A DNA stretch of 9,779 nucleotides from JAZNUH01 sp045592225 (GTDB taxonomy: Bacteria; Bacillota; Clostridia; UMGS1883; UMGS1540), in assembly GCA_045592225.1 (NCBI GenBank), contig JAZNUH010000128.1, forward strand, positions 1-9,779. The letters run 5' to 3'. Below the pieces are notes generated by a model that was not told the DNA's origin, did no database searches, and was given only the letters and a program-made list of their open reading frames with translations. Positions 1 to 7,743 of this stretch are shown here, piece after piece (position 1 is the first letter of the stretch; each line of letters begins with the position of its first letter). The position numbers and the translations under genes were made by a program.

Positions 1-771
<771 letters not shown>

Positions 772-780
<9 letters not shown>

Positions 781-792
781 AATATTATTGAG
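772..792 (-). promoter_or_regulatory. Hairpin across the 16S mature 5' end
   Basis: A perfect 8-bp inverted repeat, CTCAATAA (772-779) and TTATTGAG (785-792) with a 5-nt loop, brackets the predicted mature 5' end at about 780. The pairing is seen directly. A role as a maturation signal, or as a leader helix that gives way to 16S helix 1, is inference. Confidence 0.5.
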
Positions 793-919
793 CATTCTCT
801 TAGCTCTTGTTTACTTTTTGTACTGGCTTGTACGTTTAGTACATTTTAACTCAAATATTTATTTGAGCCCTCTTACGCTATTTAATTTTCAAAGTCCAAT
901 CCCACCGATGCGGTGGAGT
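793..919 (-). promoter_or_regulatory. rRNA operon leader with small hairpins and boxA-like stretch
   Basis: This is the transcribed leader between promoter P2 and 16S. It holds a 6-bp hairpin, CCACCG/CGGTGG (902-916), at the predicted P2 start point; a 7-bp hairpin, CTCAAAT/ATTTGAG (850-867); and a 5-bp hairpin, TGTAC/GTACA (829-843). The minus-strand stretch at 879-897 reads GGACTTTGAAAATTAAATA, which resembles the CTTTGAAAACT-type segment seen in Firmicute rRNA leaders and spacers and linked with boxA antitermination and processing. The hairpins are seen directly; their roles are inferred. There is no coding potential. Confidence 0.5.
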
Positions 920-922
920 TAT

Positions 923-952
923 ATTGTACCATACAGAGCTTTACTTTGTCAA
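923..952 (-). promoter_or_regulatory. rRNA promoter P2
   Basis: The minus strand shows TTGACA (947-952), an 18-nt spacer and TACAAT (923-928), close to sigma-A consensus. An A-rich tract resembling an UP element lies just upstream. The start point is predicted at about 916-919, giving a leader of about 135 nt to mature 16S. Confidence 0.85.
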
Positions 953-1049
953 GACTTTTTTTAAATTCTTTTCAAACTTTTTCTGCTCTGCGGCGCAACA
1001 GTGCATATTTTAGCATCAACACACCCCCTTTGTCAAGTCTTTTTTGAAA
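944..1049 (-). repeat. Duplicated -35/upstream module of the two rRNA promoters
   Basis: Bases 944-965 and 1028-1049 match at 20 of 22 positions with an offset of 84 bp. The match includes each TTGACA box and the A-tract behind it, and weaker similarity continues for about 20 bp further upstream. This suggests that P1 and P2 arose by tandem duplication of a promoter module, but selection for two similar strong promoters is an alternative. Confidence 0.6.
1007..1036 (-). promoter_or_regulatory. rRNA promoter P1
   Basis: The minus strand shows TTGACA (1031-1036), an 18-nt spacer and TAAAAT (1007-1012). Upstream, about 1038-1070, is an A/T tract that looks like an UP element. It lies 84 bp upstream of P2 in tandem, the usual arrangement for bacterial rRNA operons. 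Confidence 0.82.
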
Positions 1050-1077
1050 AATTTTTTTAAGTTTTTTTATAAAACAG

Positions 1078-1102
1078 AAAAAGGCACTTTAAAGCGCCTT
1101 TT
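1078..1102 (-). terminator. Rho-independent terminator of tsaD
   Basis: On the minus strand, 27 nt past the tsaD stop, AAAAGGCGCTTT pairs with AAAGTGCCTTTT (one G-U pair). A run of T residues and an AT-rich stretch follow. It separates tsaD from the downstream rRNA promoters on the same strand. The A/T-symmetric stem could also work weakly on the plus strand, but no plus-strand gene ends here. Confidence 0.75.
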
Positions 1103-1128
1103 CGTATGTCTGTTTTTGTGCTTTTTGC

Positions 1129-2124
1129 CTAAAAATTAACTGTTGCAACCGCATTCTGGTCAAGCTCTGCCACTGTCCCCTTTTTAAAAGCATAGTAGCC
1201 TGCGCAAGAAATCATTGCCGCATTGTCGGTACACCAGCGCATGGGAGGTACATAAAATTCCGCCCCTCTTTTTTTGCAAAGCTGTGCAAGCTGCTCCCTG
1301 AGTCTTTTATTTGCCGCAACACCTCCGGCTAAGGCAACCTTTTTGGCTCCCGATGCCGCCATACCCTTTTCAACCGCCATACAGAGAGTGTCCACCGCCG
1401 CCGCTTCAAAGGATGCCGCTACGTCGTGTGTATTAACCTCTCTGCAGCCCTGCTCTTCCTTGTGCAGATAATTTATAACCGCGGTTTTGAGTCCGCTGAA
1501 GCTTATATCGTTGCCCGACACCGAGCGGGGGAAACGTATTGCCTCGGGATTACCCTCTGCCGCGTGCTTGCTCAAAACAGGCCCGCCGGGATAACCAAGA
1601 CCCAGCACACGCGCCACCTTGTCAAATGCCTCACCTGCCGCATCATCGGTTGTTGCACCAATAACCTTAACCTTGTCATAATCCTCCACATACATAACGT
1701 GACTGTGTCCGCCCGATGCTACAAGACAAAGGAAGGGTGGCTCAAGCTCAGGGTATTCAATGTAGTTCGCAGAGATATGCCCGAATATATGGTTTACAGG
1801 AATAAGCGGCTTGCCTAAAGCATAAGCATACCCTTTTGCAAAGGACAATCCTGCCAACAATGCACCAATAAGTCCGGGGCCTGCGGTAACCGCTATTCCG
1901 TCAAGCTGTTCGGGGGTTACATCCGCTTCTTCAAGCGCACTCTTTACAACCGCCGAAATCTTTTCTATATGCTTGCGCGATGCTATTTCAGGCACCACAC
2001 CGCCGTATTTTTTATGAAGGTCCGCCTGCGAGTAAATCACATCACTTAAAACCTTGCGTCCGTCAAGAGTAACCGACGCCGCCGTTTCGTCGCAGGAGGA
2101 TTCTATTCCAAGAATTAAGCTCAT
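1129..2124 (-). CDS. tsaD: tRNA N6-adenosine threonylcarbamoyltransferase TsaD
   Basis: TsaD transfers the threonylcarbamoyl group from threonylcarbamoyl-AMP to A37 of ANN-decoding tRNAs (t6A), in the cytoplasm with TsaB and TsaE, neither of which is in this window. The 331-residue product has the family's usual length and the Kae1/TsaD ASKHA fold motifs. GIESSCDET is at residues 6-14. The metal-binding HIFGH has H112 and H116. A GGHSH motif follows near 140, GGVAANKRLR lies in the last third, and CTDNAAM lies near the C-terminus. The start is ATG at 2124, preceded by AAAGGATG. A longer frame from 2166 adds 14 residues, but that ATG lies upstream of the predicted transcription start (-10 box at 2157-2162), so I reject it. 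It seems to be transcribed alone, with its own promoter and terminator. Confidence 0.97.
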   Translation of the reverse strand: MSLILGIESSCDETAASVTLDGRKVLSDVIYSQADLHKKYGGVVPEIASRKHIEKISAVVKSALEEADVTPEQLDGIAVTAGPGLIGALLAGLSFAKGYAYALGKPLIPVNHIFGHISANYIEYPELEPPFLCLVASGGHSHVMYVEDYDKVKVIGATTDDAAGEAFDKVARVLGLGYPGGPVLSKHAAEGNPEAIRFPRSVSGNDISFSGLKTAVINYLHKEEQGCREVNTHDVAASFEAAAVDTLCMAVEKGMAASGAKKVALAGGVAANKRLREQLAQLCKKRGAEFYVPPMRWCTDNAAMISCAGYYAFKKGTVAELDQNAVATVNF

Positions 2125-2156
2125 CCGAAAACATCCTTTTCTTAAAATTCCGTATA

Positions 2157-2185
2157 AGTATACCACATTGTTTTCAAAATATCAA
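2157..2185 (-). promoter_or_regulatory. tsaD promoter
   Basis: The minus strand has TTGATA (2180-2185), a 17-nt spacer and TATACT (2157-2162), with TGG directly before the -10 box (an extended -10). The predicted start is near 2150, about 26 nt before the tsaD ATG at 2124. This fixes the tsaD start choice. Confidence 0.78.
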
Positions 2186-2243
2186 CCTACATATATATTA
2201 ATAAGGTAATTTTTCATAAAATCCTTTATTTATTTCAAAATAT
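2172..2243. repeat. 11-nt direct repeat in the divergent promoter region
   Basis: TTTCAAAATAT occurs at 2172-2182 and again at 2233-2243, in the same orientation 61 bp apart. The first copy touches the tsaD -35 box and the second lies in the spacer of the rqcH promoter. Chance is possible in such AT-rich DNA. Confidence 0.4.
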
Positions 2244-2253
2244 ATGGTATAAT
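2225..2253 (+). promoter_or_regulatory. Promoter of rqcH and the plus-strand gene run
   Basis: A perfect TATAAT (2248-2253) is preceded by TGG, an extended -10. The -35 position, TTTATT at 2225-2230 with 17-nt spacing, is poor, which fits an extended -10 promoter. The predicted start near 2260 leaves about 33 nt to the ATG at 2293. Confidence 0.68.
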
Positions 2254-2292
2254 TATTTAATACATAAATCTATAAACAGAAAGGTATTTACC

Positions 2293-4020
2293 ATGCCACT
2301 TGACGCGATTGCCGTTACTTGCTTAAAAGACGAATTCAACCGCACACTTTCAGGCGGAAGGGTTGAAAAAATATACCAGCCCGAACGTGACGAAATAGCG
2401 GTTATAATAAAAACACGTGCAGACCGATTCCGCCTTGTTATAAGTGCAGACTCATCAAACCCCTGTACTTATATTTCGGACGCATCAAAGCAAAATCCAC
2501 TGTCCGCACCTCTTTTTTGTATGCTTTTAAGAAAGCATCTGGGTGGCGGCGTGCTTGAATCGGTTTTGGGTACACCCTATGAACGAATTGTCGATTTTAC
2601 CTTTTCAGCCTACAACGAGTTGGGCGACAAGGTCACACGCAGACTGACCGCCGAGCTTATGGGCAGATTCAGCAACATTATTCTCACCGATGAGGAGGGC
2701 AGAATTATCGACTGTGTCCGCCGGGTTGACCTGACGGTAAGCAGTGTGCGATGCCTTTTGCCCGGTCTGTTTTATGAACAACCCCCGGCACACGATAAGC
2801 TTGACCCGTCAACTGCTTCGCACAGTGATATTTTCACCACCCTTTTGTCGGTTGACGGAGATGTGCGTGCTGACAAGGCCATTGTCCGCCTTTTCGCAGG
2901 CATGAGCCCTCTTGCGGCAAAGGAAATTACCTTCCGCGCCACCGGAGATACAGATACTCCGCTTACTGCGGCAAACGCCAAGACCATTGCCGATGTGCTT
3001 GCAGCCTTTTTCGAAAAGGTGAATAACAACCAATTCACCCCCTGTCTGCTCATTGATGACGATGGCAGACCTGCAGATTATGCAGCCTATGATGTGGGCT
3101 GCTACGGCAATCTTTACAAGGTAGTTTATTTTGACAGTATAAGCGCGGCAATGGAGGAATTTTACCACAAGCGCGACCTTATTGAACGTATGCGTCAGAA
3201 AAGCGCAGCTCTGCGCAAAACCGCCTCCAACATTCTGGAGCGCCACCGCAGAAAGCTTGCTCTTCAGCAGGAAACTCTTGCCTCTGCCGCAGACAACGAA
3301 AGGTACAGACTTTACGGTGAAATTCTGACCGCCAATTTATATAAGGGTGAAACCCCTGCCCCGACTATTACCCTGGAAAACTTCTACGAGGACAATTCTC
3401 CCATCACCATTCCTCTTGACACCGCCAAATCCCTGTCACAAAATGCCCAGCATTACTTTACAAAATACAGGAAGGCAAAAACCGCAGAGAAAATGGCGGC
3501 AGAGCAGATTGAAATAAACATGCGTGAAATTGAATATGTTGAAAGCGTGCTGGCGGCTATCGACAATGCTGAAACCACTGCCGAACTTTCTGAAATCCGC
3601 ACCGAGCTTGTATCGGGCGGGTATATACGCGAAACCGGCAAGAAGCAAAAGCCTTCTCCTGCCGTTCCTTTAAAGCTGACAGTTGACGGCTTTGAGGTGT
3701 ACATCGGCAAAAACAATCGCCAAAACGATTTTGTCACCTTTAAAGTGGGCAGAACCGAGGATATATGGTTGCATGTCAAGGATATGCCCGGCTCGCACGC
3801 AATTATAAAAACCCTGCGTGATACTCCCACTCCCGACAGCGTGATAGAAAAGGTTGCCTGCTACGCCGCCTTTTACAGTAAGGGACGAACATCACCCCTT
3901 GTTCCCATTGATTACACAACCGTCAAAAATGTTAAAAAGCCACCCGGCGCAAAGCCCGGTATGGTTATATATGATAAATACAAAACAGCCTATGTAAAAC
4001 CCATTGAACCAACGGTATAA
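2293..4020 (+). CDS. rqcH: Ribosome quality control protein RqcH (NFACT family)
   Basis: RqcH is the bacterial Rqc2/NEMF homologue. It binds stalled 50S-peptidyl-tRNA complexes and recruits tRNA-Ala to add C-terminal alanine tails that mark the nascent chain for degradation. Older annotation calls this family fibronectin-binding protein A. The 575-residue product is full length. An NFACT-N region (MPLDAIAVTCL at the start) is followed by a middle part with a charged coiled coil around 295-440. A C-terminal NFACT-R domain runs from about 459, with DIWLHVKDMPGSH near 489-501 and KKPPGAKPG close to the end. The pair needed for alanine tailing in B. subtilis (D97-R98) is E97-R98 here. The ATG at 2293 has an AGAAAGG site before it. 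It is first in the plus-strand run and divergent from tsaD. Confidence 0.95.
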   Translation: MPLDAIAVTCLKDEFNRTLSGGRVEKIYQPERDEIAVIIKTRADRFRLVISADSSNPCTYISDASKQNPLSAPLFCMLLRKHLGGGVLESVLGTPYERIVDFTFSAYNELGDKVTRRLTAELMGRFSNIILTDEEGRIIDCVRRVDLTVSSVRCLLPGLFYEQPPAHDKLDPSTASHSDIFTTLLSVDGDVRADKAIVRLFAGMSPLAAKEITFRATGDTDTPLTAANAKTIADVLAAFFEKVNNNQFTPCLLIDDDGRPADYAAYDVGCYGNLYKVVYFDSISAAMEEFYHKRDLIERMRQKSAALRKTASNILERHRRKLALQQETLASAADNERYRLYGEILTANLYKGETPAPTITLENFYEDNSPITIPLDTAKSLSQNAQHYFTKYRKAKTAEKMAAEQIEINMREIEYVESVLAAIDNAETTAELSEIRTELVSGGYIRETGKKQKPSPAVPLKLTVDGFEVYIGKNNRQNDFVTFKVGRTEDIWLHVKDMPGSHAIIKTLRDTPTPDSVIEKVACYAAFYSKGRTSPLVPIDYTTVKNVKKPPGAKPGMVIYDKYKTAYVKPIEPTV

Positions 4021-4033
4021 AGGAGCTGAAATC

Positions 4034-5521
4034 ATGAAAAAATTATGTTCTGTAATTCTTACAACCACCTTGTTGCTTTTGATTTTGTCGGGAATGTCCG
4101 TTTCCGCCGCAACAGCTCCCACAATGGAAGATGTAATTCTGTCTGCCGCGGAAAGCTTACAGAAATCAGCCGACCTTTCTTCATTTAATCTCCCGCCAAC
4201 TGCAGAGAGTGTAGCAACAGTTCAGAAGGCATTTCAAACTGTGCATAACAGTAACCCGTACCTGTTTTATATTGATGCCTCGTACCGTATTTCCCACACG
4301 GCGAGTAATATACTTTCGCTTAATTTCAACTATCTGTACGCACCTGACGAGATTGATGATATGACAGCCGAGATAGATGCCACCGTAAACACTTTTATGC
4401 AAAAGTATATAACTCCTTCAATGACCACCTTGCAAAAAGAGCTTGCGGCACACGATTATCTGGTAAACACAATAACCTACAAGGAAACGGGTGCCCTGTC
4501 CCATTCCGCTTACGGAGCTCTTGTACAGGGCGAGGCGGTGTGCGAAGGCTATTCCCTTGCTTTTTCACTTCTGCTTGGCAAAATGGGAATTCCATGTACA
4601 ATGATTACAAGCCGCGAAATGTCACATGCTTGGAATGTGGTTCAGATTGACGGCGAATGGTACCACACAGACGTAACCTGGGCAGACCCGGTTCCTGACC
4701 GCAAGGGCAGAATAAACTACTATTATTTTAACTGTTCTTCCGAATACTTTAAAAACCCGTCCATCCCCACCCAACCCGGCGAAATTGTTTGTCTGGATAA
4801 GCATTCCTGGGATGAAGAGCTTTATGCACAGTACTCCGCAACAAGCAATAAGTACGCATACATTCATAAAGCAGAACAGGCAGCACGTACCGACGATTTC
4901 TTTTACTATTATGACAGAGAAAATGCCGGTCTTTCAAAAATTTCTGTAAACGGTGGCACGCCTGTTGTTTTAAAAACCAACACTCGTCCGATGTTTATAC
5001 AGGTTATGGATAACACCCTTTATTTTTCAAACTACAATAACGGCGGTTTTCTCTCACTTATAAAAACCGACGGCACAGGTCACCGCACACTCAATTCAAA
5101 GCGGAGTGACTACCTTTACATTGACAACGGAATACTCCACTTTTACCTGACCAATTCGGAGGAGTGGGATGCTATAGATGTTGACCTTGGCTCTTACCAT
5201 GCCACAGAGATAAATTATGCCTATTTTTCTGCCGACGGCAAGCTTATAACCGACCTGCCGGAGTCGGGCGAAAACATAAGCGCTCACATATCGCTTGAGA
5301 ACAAAACCGAGAATGAGGATTTCGATGTAAGACTTATTGTCGGACTGTACAGCGACAGCGGCAGACTTATGGGAACAAATGTTAAAACCCTGTCCCTTTC
5401 CGCAGGTGCAAGCCATGTGACCGGACATGTGGATATTCCTGTACAGGATAACACCGCACAGGCAAAATTCTTTGCACTTATAAATATGAAACCAATTATG
5501 AATTATATAATTATAGATTAA
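4034..5521 (+). CDS. Secreted transglutaminase-like protein with DUF5050-like repeats
   Basis: This is a predicted exported protein of 495 residues. An N-terminal signal peptide (KK, then a hydrophobic stretch to about 21) has a likely signal peptidase I site after SVSA (residue 25). A helical lead-in runs to about 140. The transglutaminase/protease-like core has a complete triad: C170 in GEAVCEGYS, H198 in MSHAWN and D213 in DVTWADP. Residues 287-385 hold three tandem units of 38-39 residues, starting DDFFYYYD, DNTLYFSN and DNGILHFY, resembling DUF5050 propeller repeats. The C-terminus (about 410-490) is a beta-rich domain, with a FFALINMKPI motif common at the ends of clostridial secreted proteins. 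I see no sortase, SLH or lipobox anchor. Substrate and reaction (cross-linking, hydrolysis or peptidase) are unknown. The ATG at 4034 is chosen over an upstream frame inside rqcH because AAAGGAG sits just before it and the signal peptide starts there. Confidence 0.87.
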   Translation: MKKLCSVILTTTLLLLILSGMSVSAATAPTMEDVILSAAESLQKSADLSSFNLPPTAESVATVQKAFQTVHNSNPYLFYIDASYRISHTASNILSLNFNYLYAPDEIDDMTAEIDATVNTFMQKYITPSMTTLQKELAAHDYLVNTITYKETGALSHSAYGALVQGEAVCEGYSLAFSLLLGKMGIPCTMITSREMSHAWNVVQIDGEWYHTDVTWADPVPDRKGRINYYYFNCSSEYFKNPSIPTQPGEIVCLDKHSWDEELYAQYSATSNKYAYIHKAEQAARTDDFFYYYDRENAGLSKISVNGGTPVVLKTNTRPMFIQVMDNTLYFSNYNNGGFLSLIKTDGTGHRTLNSKRSDYLYIDNGILHFYLTNSEEWDAIDVDLGSYHATEINYAYFSADGKLITDLPESGENISAHISLENKTENEDFDVRLIVGLYSDSGRLMGTNVKTLSLSAGASHVTGHVDIPVQDNTAQAKFFALINMKPIMNYIIID

Positions 5522-5526
5522 AGGAG
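5521..5526 (+). promoter_or_regulatory. Ribosome binding site that sets the TTG start of the topoisomerase gene
   Basis: AAGGAG begins within the previous gene's stop codon and ends 8 nt before TTG at 5535. An in-frame GTG at 5526 overlaps this site, so it cannot be the start it serves. Confidence 0.75.
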
Positions 5527-5534
5527 TGGATTTT

Positions 5535-7706
5535 TTGAACAACCCACCTGTACCCCAGATAATAACTGATACTCTGGAAAAAAACTATATGCCCTATGCG
5601 ATGAGCGTAATTATTTCCCGTGCTATTCCTGAAATAGACGGATTCAAGCCATCACACAGAAAGCTTTTATACACCATGTATAAAATGGGTCTGTTAACAG
5701 GTAACCGAACAAAGTCGTCCAACATTGTAGGTCAGACAATGAAGCTTAACCCCCACGGTGATGCGGCCATTTACGAAACTCTTGTACGTCTTACCACCAG
5801 CAACGAGGCACTTTTACATCCTCTTATCGATTCAAAGGGCAGCTTTGGTAAGCAATACAGCCGTGACATGGCATTTGCTGCACACAGATATACAGAGGCA
5901 AAGCTGGACAGCATTTGTAACGAGGTATTCACCGACATTGACAAGGACACCGTTGATTTTGTGGACAACTATGACGGAACAATGCGCGAGCCTGTGCTTT
6001 TGCCTGCTGCATTCCCCACAATACTTACAAATGCCAATCAGGGTATTGCCGTTGGTATGGCAAGTAACATATGCTCATTTAACTTAAGAGAGCTGTGCGA
6101 AACCACCATTGCACTTATGAAAAACCCTGACCACGATGTTCAGAGTACACTGCTTGCTCCCGATTTCCCCGGTGGCGGTATTCTGCTTTACAACGCTGCA
6201 GAAATAAACGAAATTTACAATACAGGCAGAGGCAGTTTCAAGCTTCGTGCAAAATATACCTTTGATAAGAAGAACAACTGCATCGAGGTAACCGAAATAC
6301 CCTACTCCACCTCCATAGAGGCAATAATAGACAAGCTTGCCGAGCTTATACGCGACAACAAGCTCCGCGAGGTTTCCGACGTGCGTGACGAAACCGACCA
6401 GGGCGGTCTTAAGCTGGCTATTGACGTAAAGCGCGGAACAGATGTTGATAAGCTTATGACACGCCTTTACAAGGTTACACCCCTGCAGGATTCCTTCAGC
6501 TGTAACTTTAATATACTTATTAACAGCAGTCCCAGAGTCATGGGTGTTGCCGAAATACTGCGTGAGTGGATTTCCTTCCGTATGACATCGGTAAAACGCC
6601 GCATAGCATTTGATATTAAAAAGAAGGAAGAAAAGCTTCACCTTCTCCTGGGGCTTAAGAAAATTCTGCTTGACATTGACAAGGCAATTAAAATAGTAAG
6701 AGAAACCGAAGACGATGCACAGGTTGTACCCAACCTCATGGCAGGATTTGGTATAGATAAGGTCCAGGCTGAATATGTTGCTGAAATCAAGCTGAGAAAC
6801 TTGAATAAACAGTACATTTTAAAGCGTACCGCAGAAACCGATGAGCTGGCAAAGGAAATTGAAGAGCTTAAGTTCACCCTCGGCAGCGACAAGGAAATAA
6901 AGAAGCTTATTGCCGCTGATTTAAAACGCATCTCGGCAAAATATGGTCAGGACAGAAAAACCGAAATCGTCAAGGAGGACGAGGTTGAGCATTACACAGA
7001 AGAAAAATATATTGAAGACTATAACCTCAAGGTATTTTTAACCCGCGCGGGATATTTAAAGAAAATTACTCTTGTATCCCTGCGCTCGGCAGCTGAACAT
7101 AAGCTTAAAGAGGATGACGAAATTATATGTGAGTATGAGTCCACCAACAAGTGTGACCTTCTCCTTTTCAGCGACAAACAGACGGTTTACAAGGTTAAGC
7201 TTTACGATTTGCCCGATTGTAAGGCAAGCGCCATGGGTGAATATTTGCCCAATGTTTTGGGACTTGAACCTGAAGAAAAAATTGTATATGCCATTCCTAC
7301 AGAAAAGTACGAAGGCATAATGCTCTTTGCCTTTGAAAACGGTAAGGTTGCAAAGGTGCCCCTTTCTGCATACGAAACCAAGCTTAACCGTAAAAAGCTT
7401 GCAAACGCTTACGGTGCGGCTTCTCCCCTTGCATCGGCACTTTTCCTGCCTGCTGACGGAGATATTGTTCTTACTACATCAGCTGAAAAGATTTTAACCG
7501 CTTCAACAGCGGATATTCCTTTAAAAACCACCAGAAGTACACAGGGTGTACAGGTAATGCGCCTTAAAAAGGGCAGTGTACTGTCAGGAATGACCGATAT
7601 GGCATCCTGCGGACTTGCAGACCCTGAAAGCTACCGCGCGCGCAATCTCCCCTCAGGCGGATATTACCCCAAGGACGATGATGCACCGCAGACAACTATG
7701 TTTTAA
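5535..7706 (+). CDS. parC: DNA topoisomerase (ATP-hydrolysing) subunit A, GyrA/ParC type
   Basis: This is the DNA-cleaving subunit of a type IIA topoisomerase, which works with a GyrB/ParE ATPase subunit. The 723-residue product is shorter than most GyrA proteins. The N-terminal winged-helix/tower part has DGFKPSHRK (35-43), NPHGDAAIYETLVR (72-85) and the catalytic R118-Y119 in AAHRYTEAK. The tower and coiled coil follow (about 350-490). The C-terminal part, from about 497, has pinwheel-like repeats such as LKVFLTRAGYLKKI and GIMLFAFENGKVAKV. I see no QRRGGKG-like GyrA box, which favours ParC over GyrA. The choice is not certain, because Clostridia carry divergent GyrA-like paralogues. Positions equal to E. 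coli GyrA S83 and D87 are A77 and E81. No gyrB/parE gene is adjacent. The start is TTG at 5535; GTG 5526 would bury the ribosome binding site. Confidence 0.9.
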   Translation: MNNPPVPQIITDTLEKNYMPYAMSVIISRAIPEIDGFKPSHRKLLYTMYKMGLLTGNRTKSSNIVGQTMKLNPHGDAAIYETLVRLTTSNEALLHPLIDSKGSFGKQYSRDMAFAAHRYTEAKLDSICNEVFTDIDKDTVDFVDNYDGTMREPVLLPAAFPTILTNANQGIAVGMASNICSFNLRELCETTIALMKNPDHDVQSTLLAPDFPGGGILLYNAAEINEIYNTGRGSFKLRAKYTFDKKNNCIEVTEIPYSTSIEAIIDKLAELIRDNKLREVSDVRDETDQGGLKLAIDVKRGTDVDKLMTRLYKVTPLQDSFSCNFNILINSSPRVMGVAEILREWISFRMTSVKRRIAFDIKKKEEKLHLLLGLKKILLDIDKAIKIVRETEDDAQVVPNLMAGFGIDKVQAEYVAEIKLRNLNKQYILKRTAETDELAKEIEELKFTLGSDKEIKKLIAADLKRISAKYGQDRKTEIVKEDEVEHYTEEKYIEDYNLKVFLTRAGYLKKITLVSLRSAAEHKLKEDDEIICEYESTNKCDLLLFSDKQTVYKVKLYDLPDCKASAMGEYLPNVLGLEPEEKIVYAIPTEKYEGIMLFAFENGKVAKVPLSAYETKLNRKKLANAYGAASPLASALFLPADGDIVLTTSAEKILTASTADIPLKTTRSTQGVQVMRLKKGSVLSGMTDMASCGLADPESYRARNLPSGGYYPKDDDAPQTTMF

Positions 7707-7725
7707 TATATAATTTATTTTTCAC

Positions 7726-7732
7726 AGAAGGG
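7726..7732 (+). promoter_or_regulatory. Ribosome binding site of the NfeD-like gene
   Basis: AGAAGGG lies 11 nt before ATG 7744. An in-frame GTG at 7735 is only 2 nt from it, too close to be used, so the ATG is preferred despite the slightly long spacing. Confidence 0.6.
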
Positions 7733-7743
7733 ATGTGTATACT

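Noticed and set aside
1426..1818. 130-codon plus-strand frame within tsaD
   Set aside because: It is antisense to conserved TsaD motifs and has no supporting start signal.
2125..2166. Upstream in-frame ATG (2166) for tsaD adding 14 residues
   Set aside because: It lies at and upstream of the predicted -10 box, has no ribosome binding site, and the extra residues do not look like TsaD.
5526..5534. GTG start for the topoisomerase gene
   Set aside because: It overlaps the AAGGAG site that serves TTG 5535, leaving no ribosome binding site upstream of it at proper spacing.
6084..6641. 185-codon antisense frame within the topoisomerase gene
   Set aside because: It is a shadow of a well-conserved coding region, with no ribosome binding site or family match that I recognise.
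7709..7714. TATAAT between the topoisomerase gene and nfeD as a possible internal promoter
   Set aside because: No usable -35 box lies at 16-19 nt spacing and there is no extended -10. The site is AT-rich, so chance is likely, although a weak promoter cannot be excluded.
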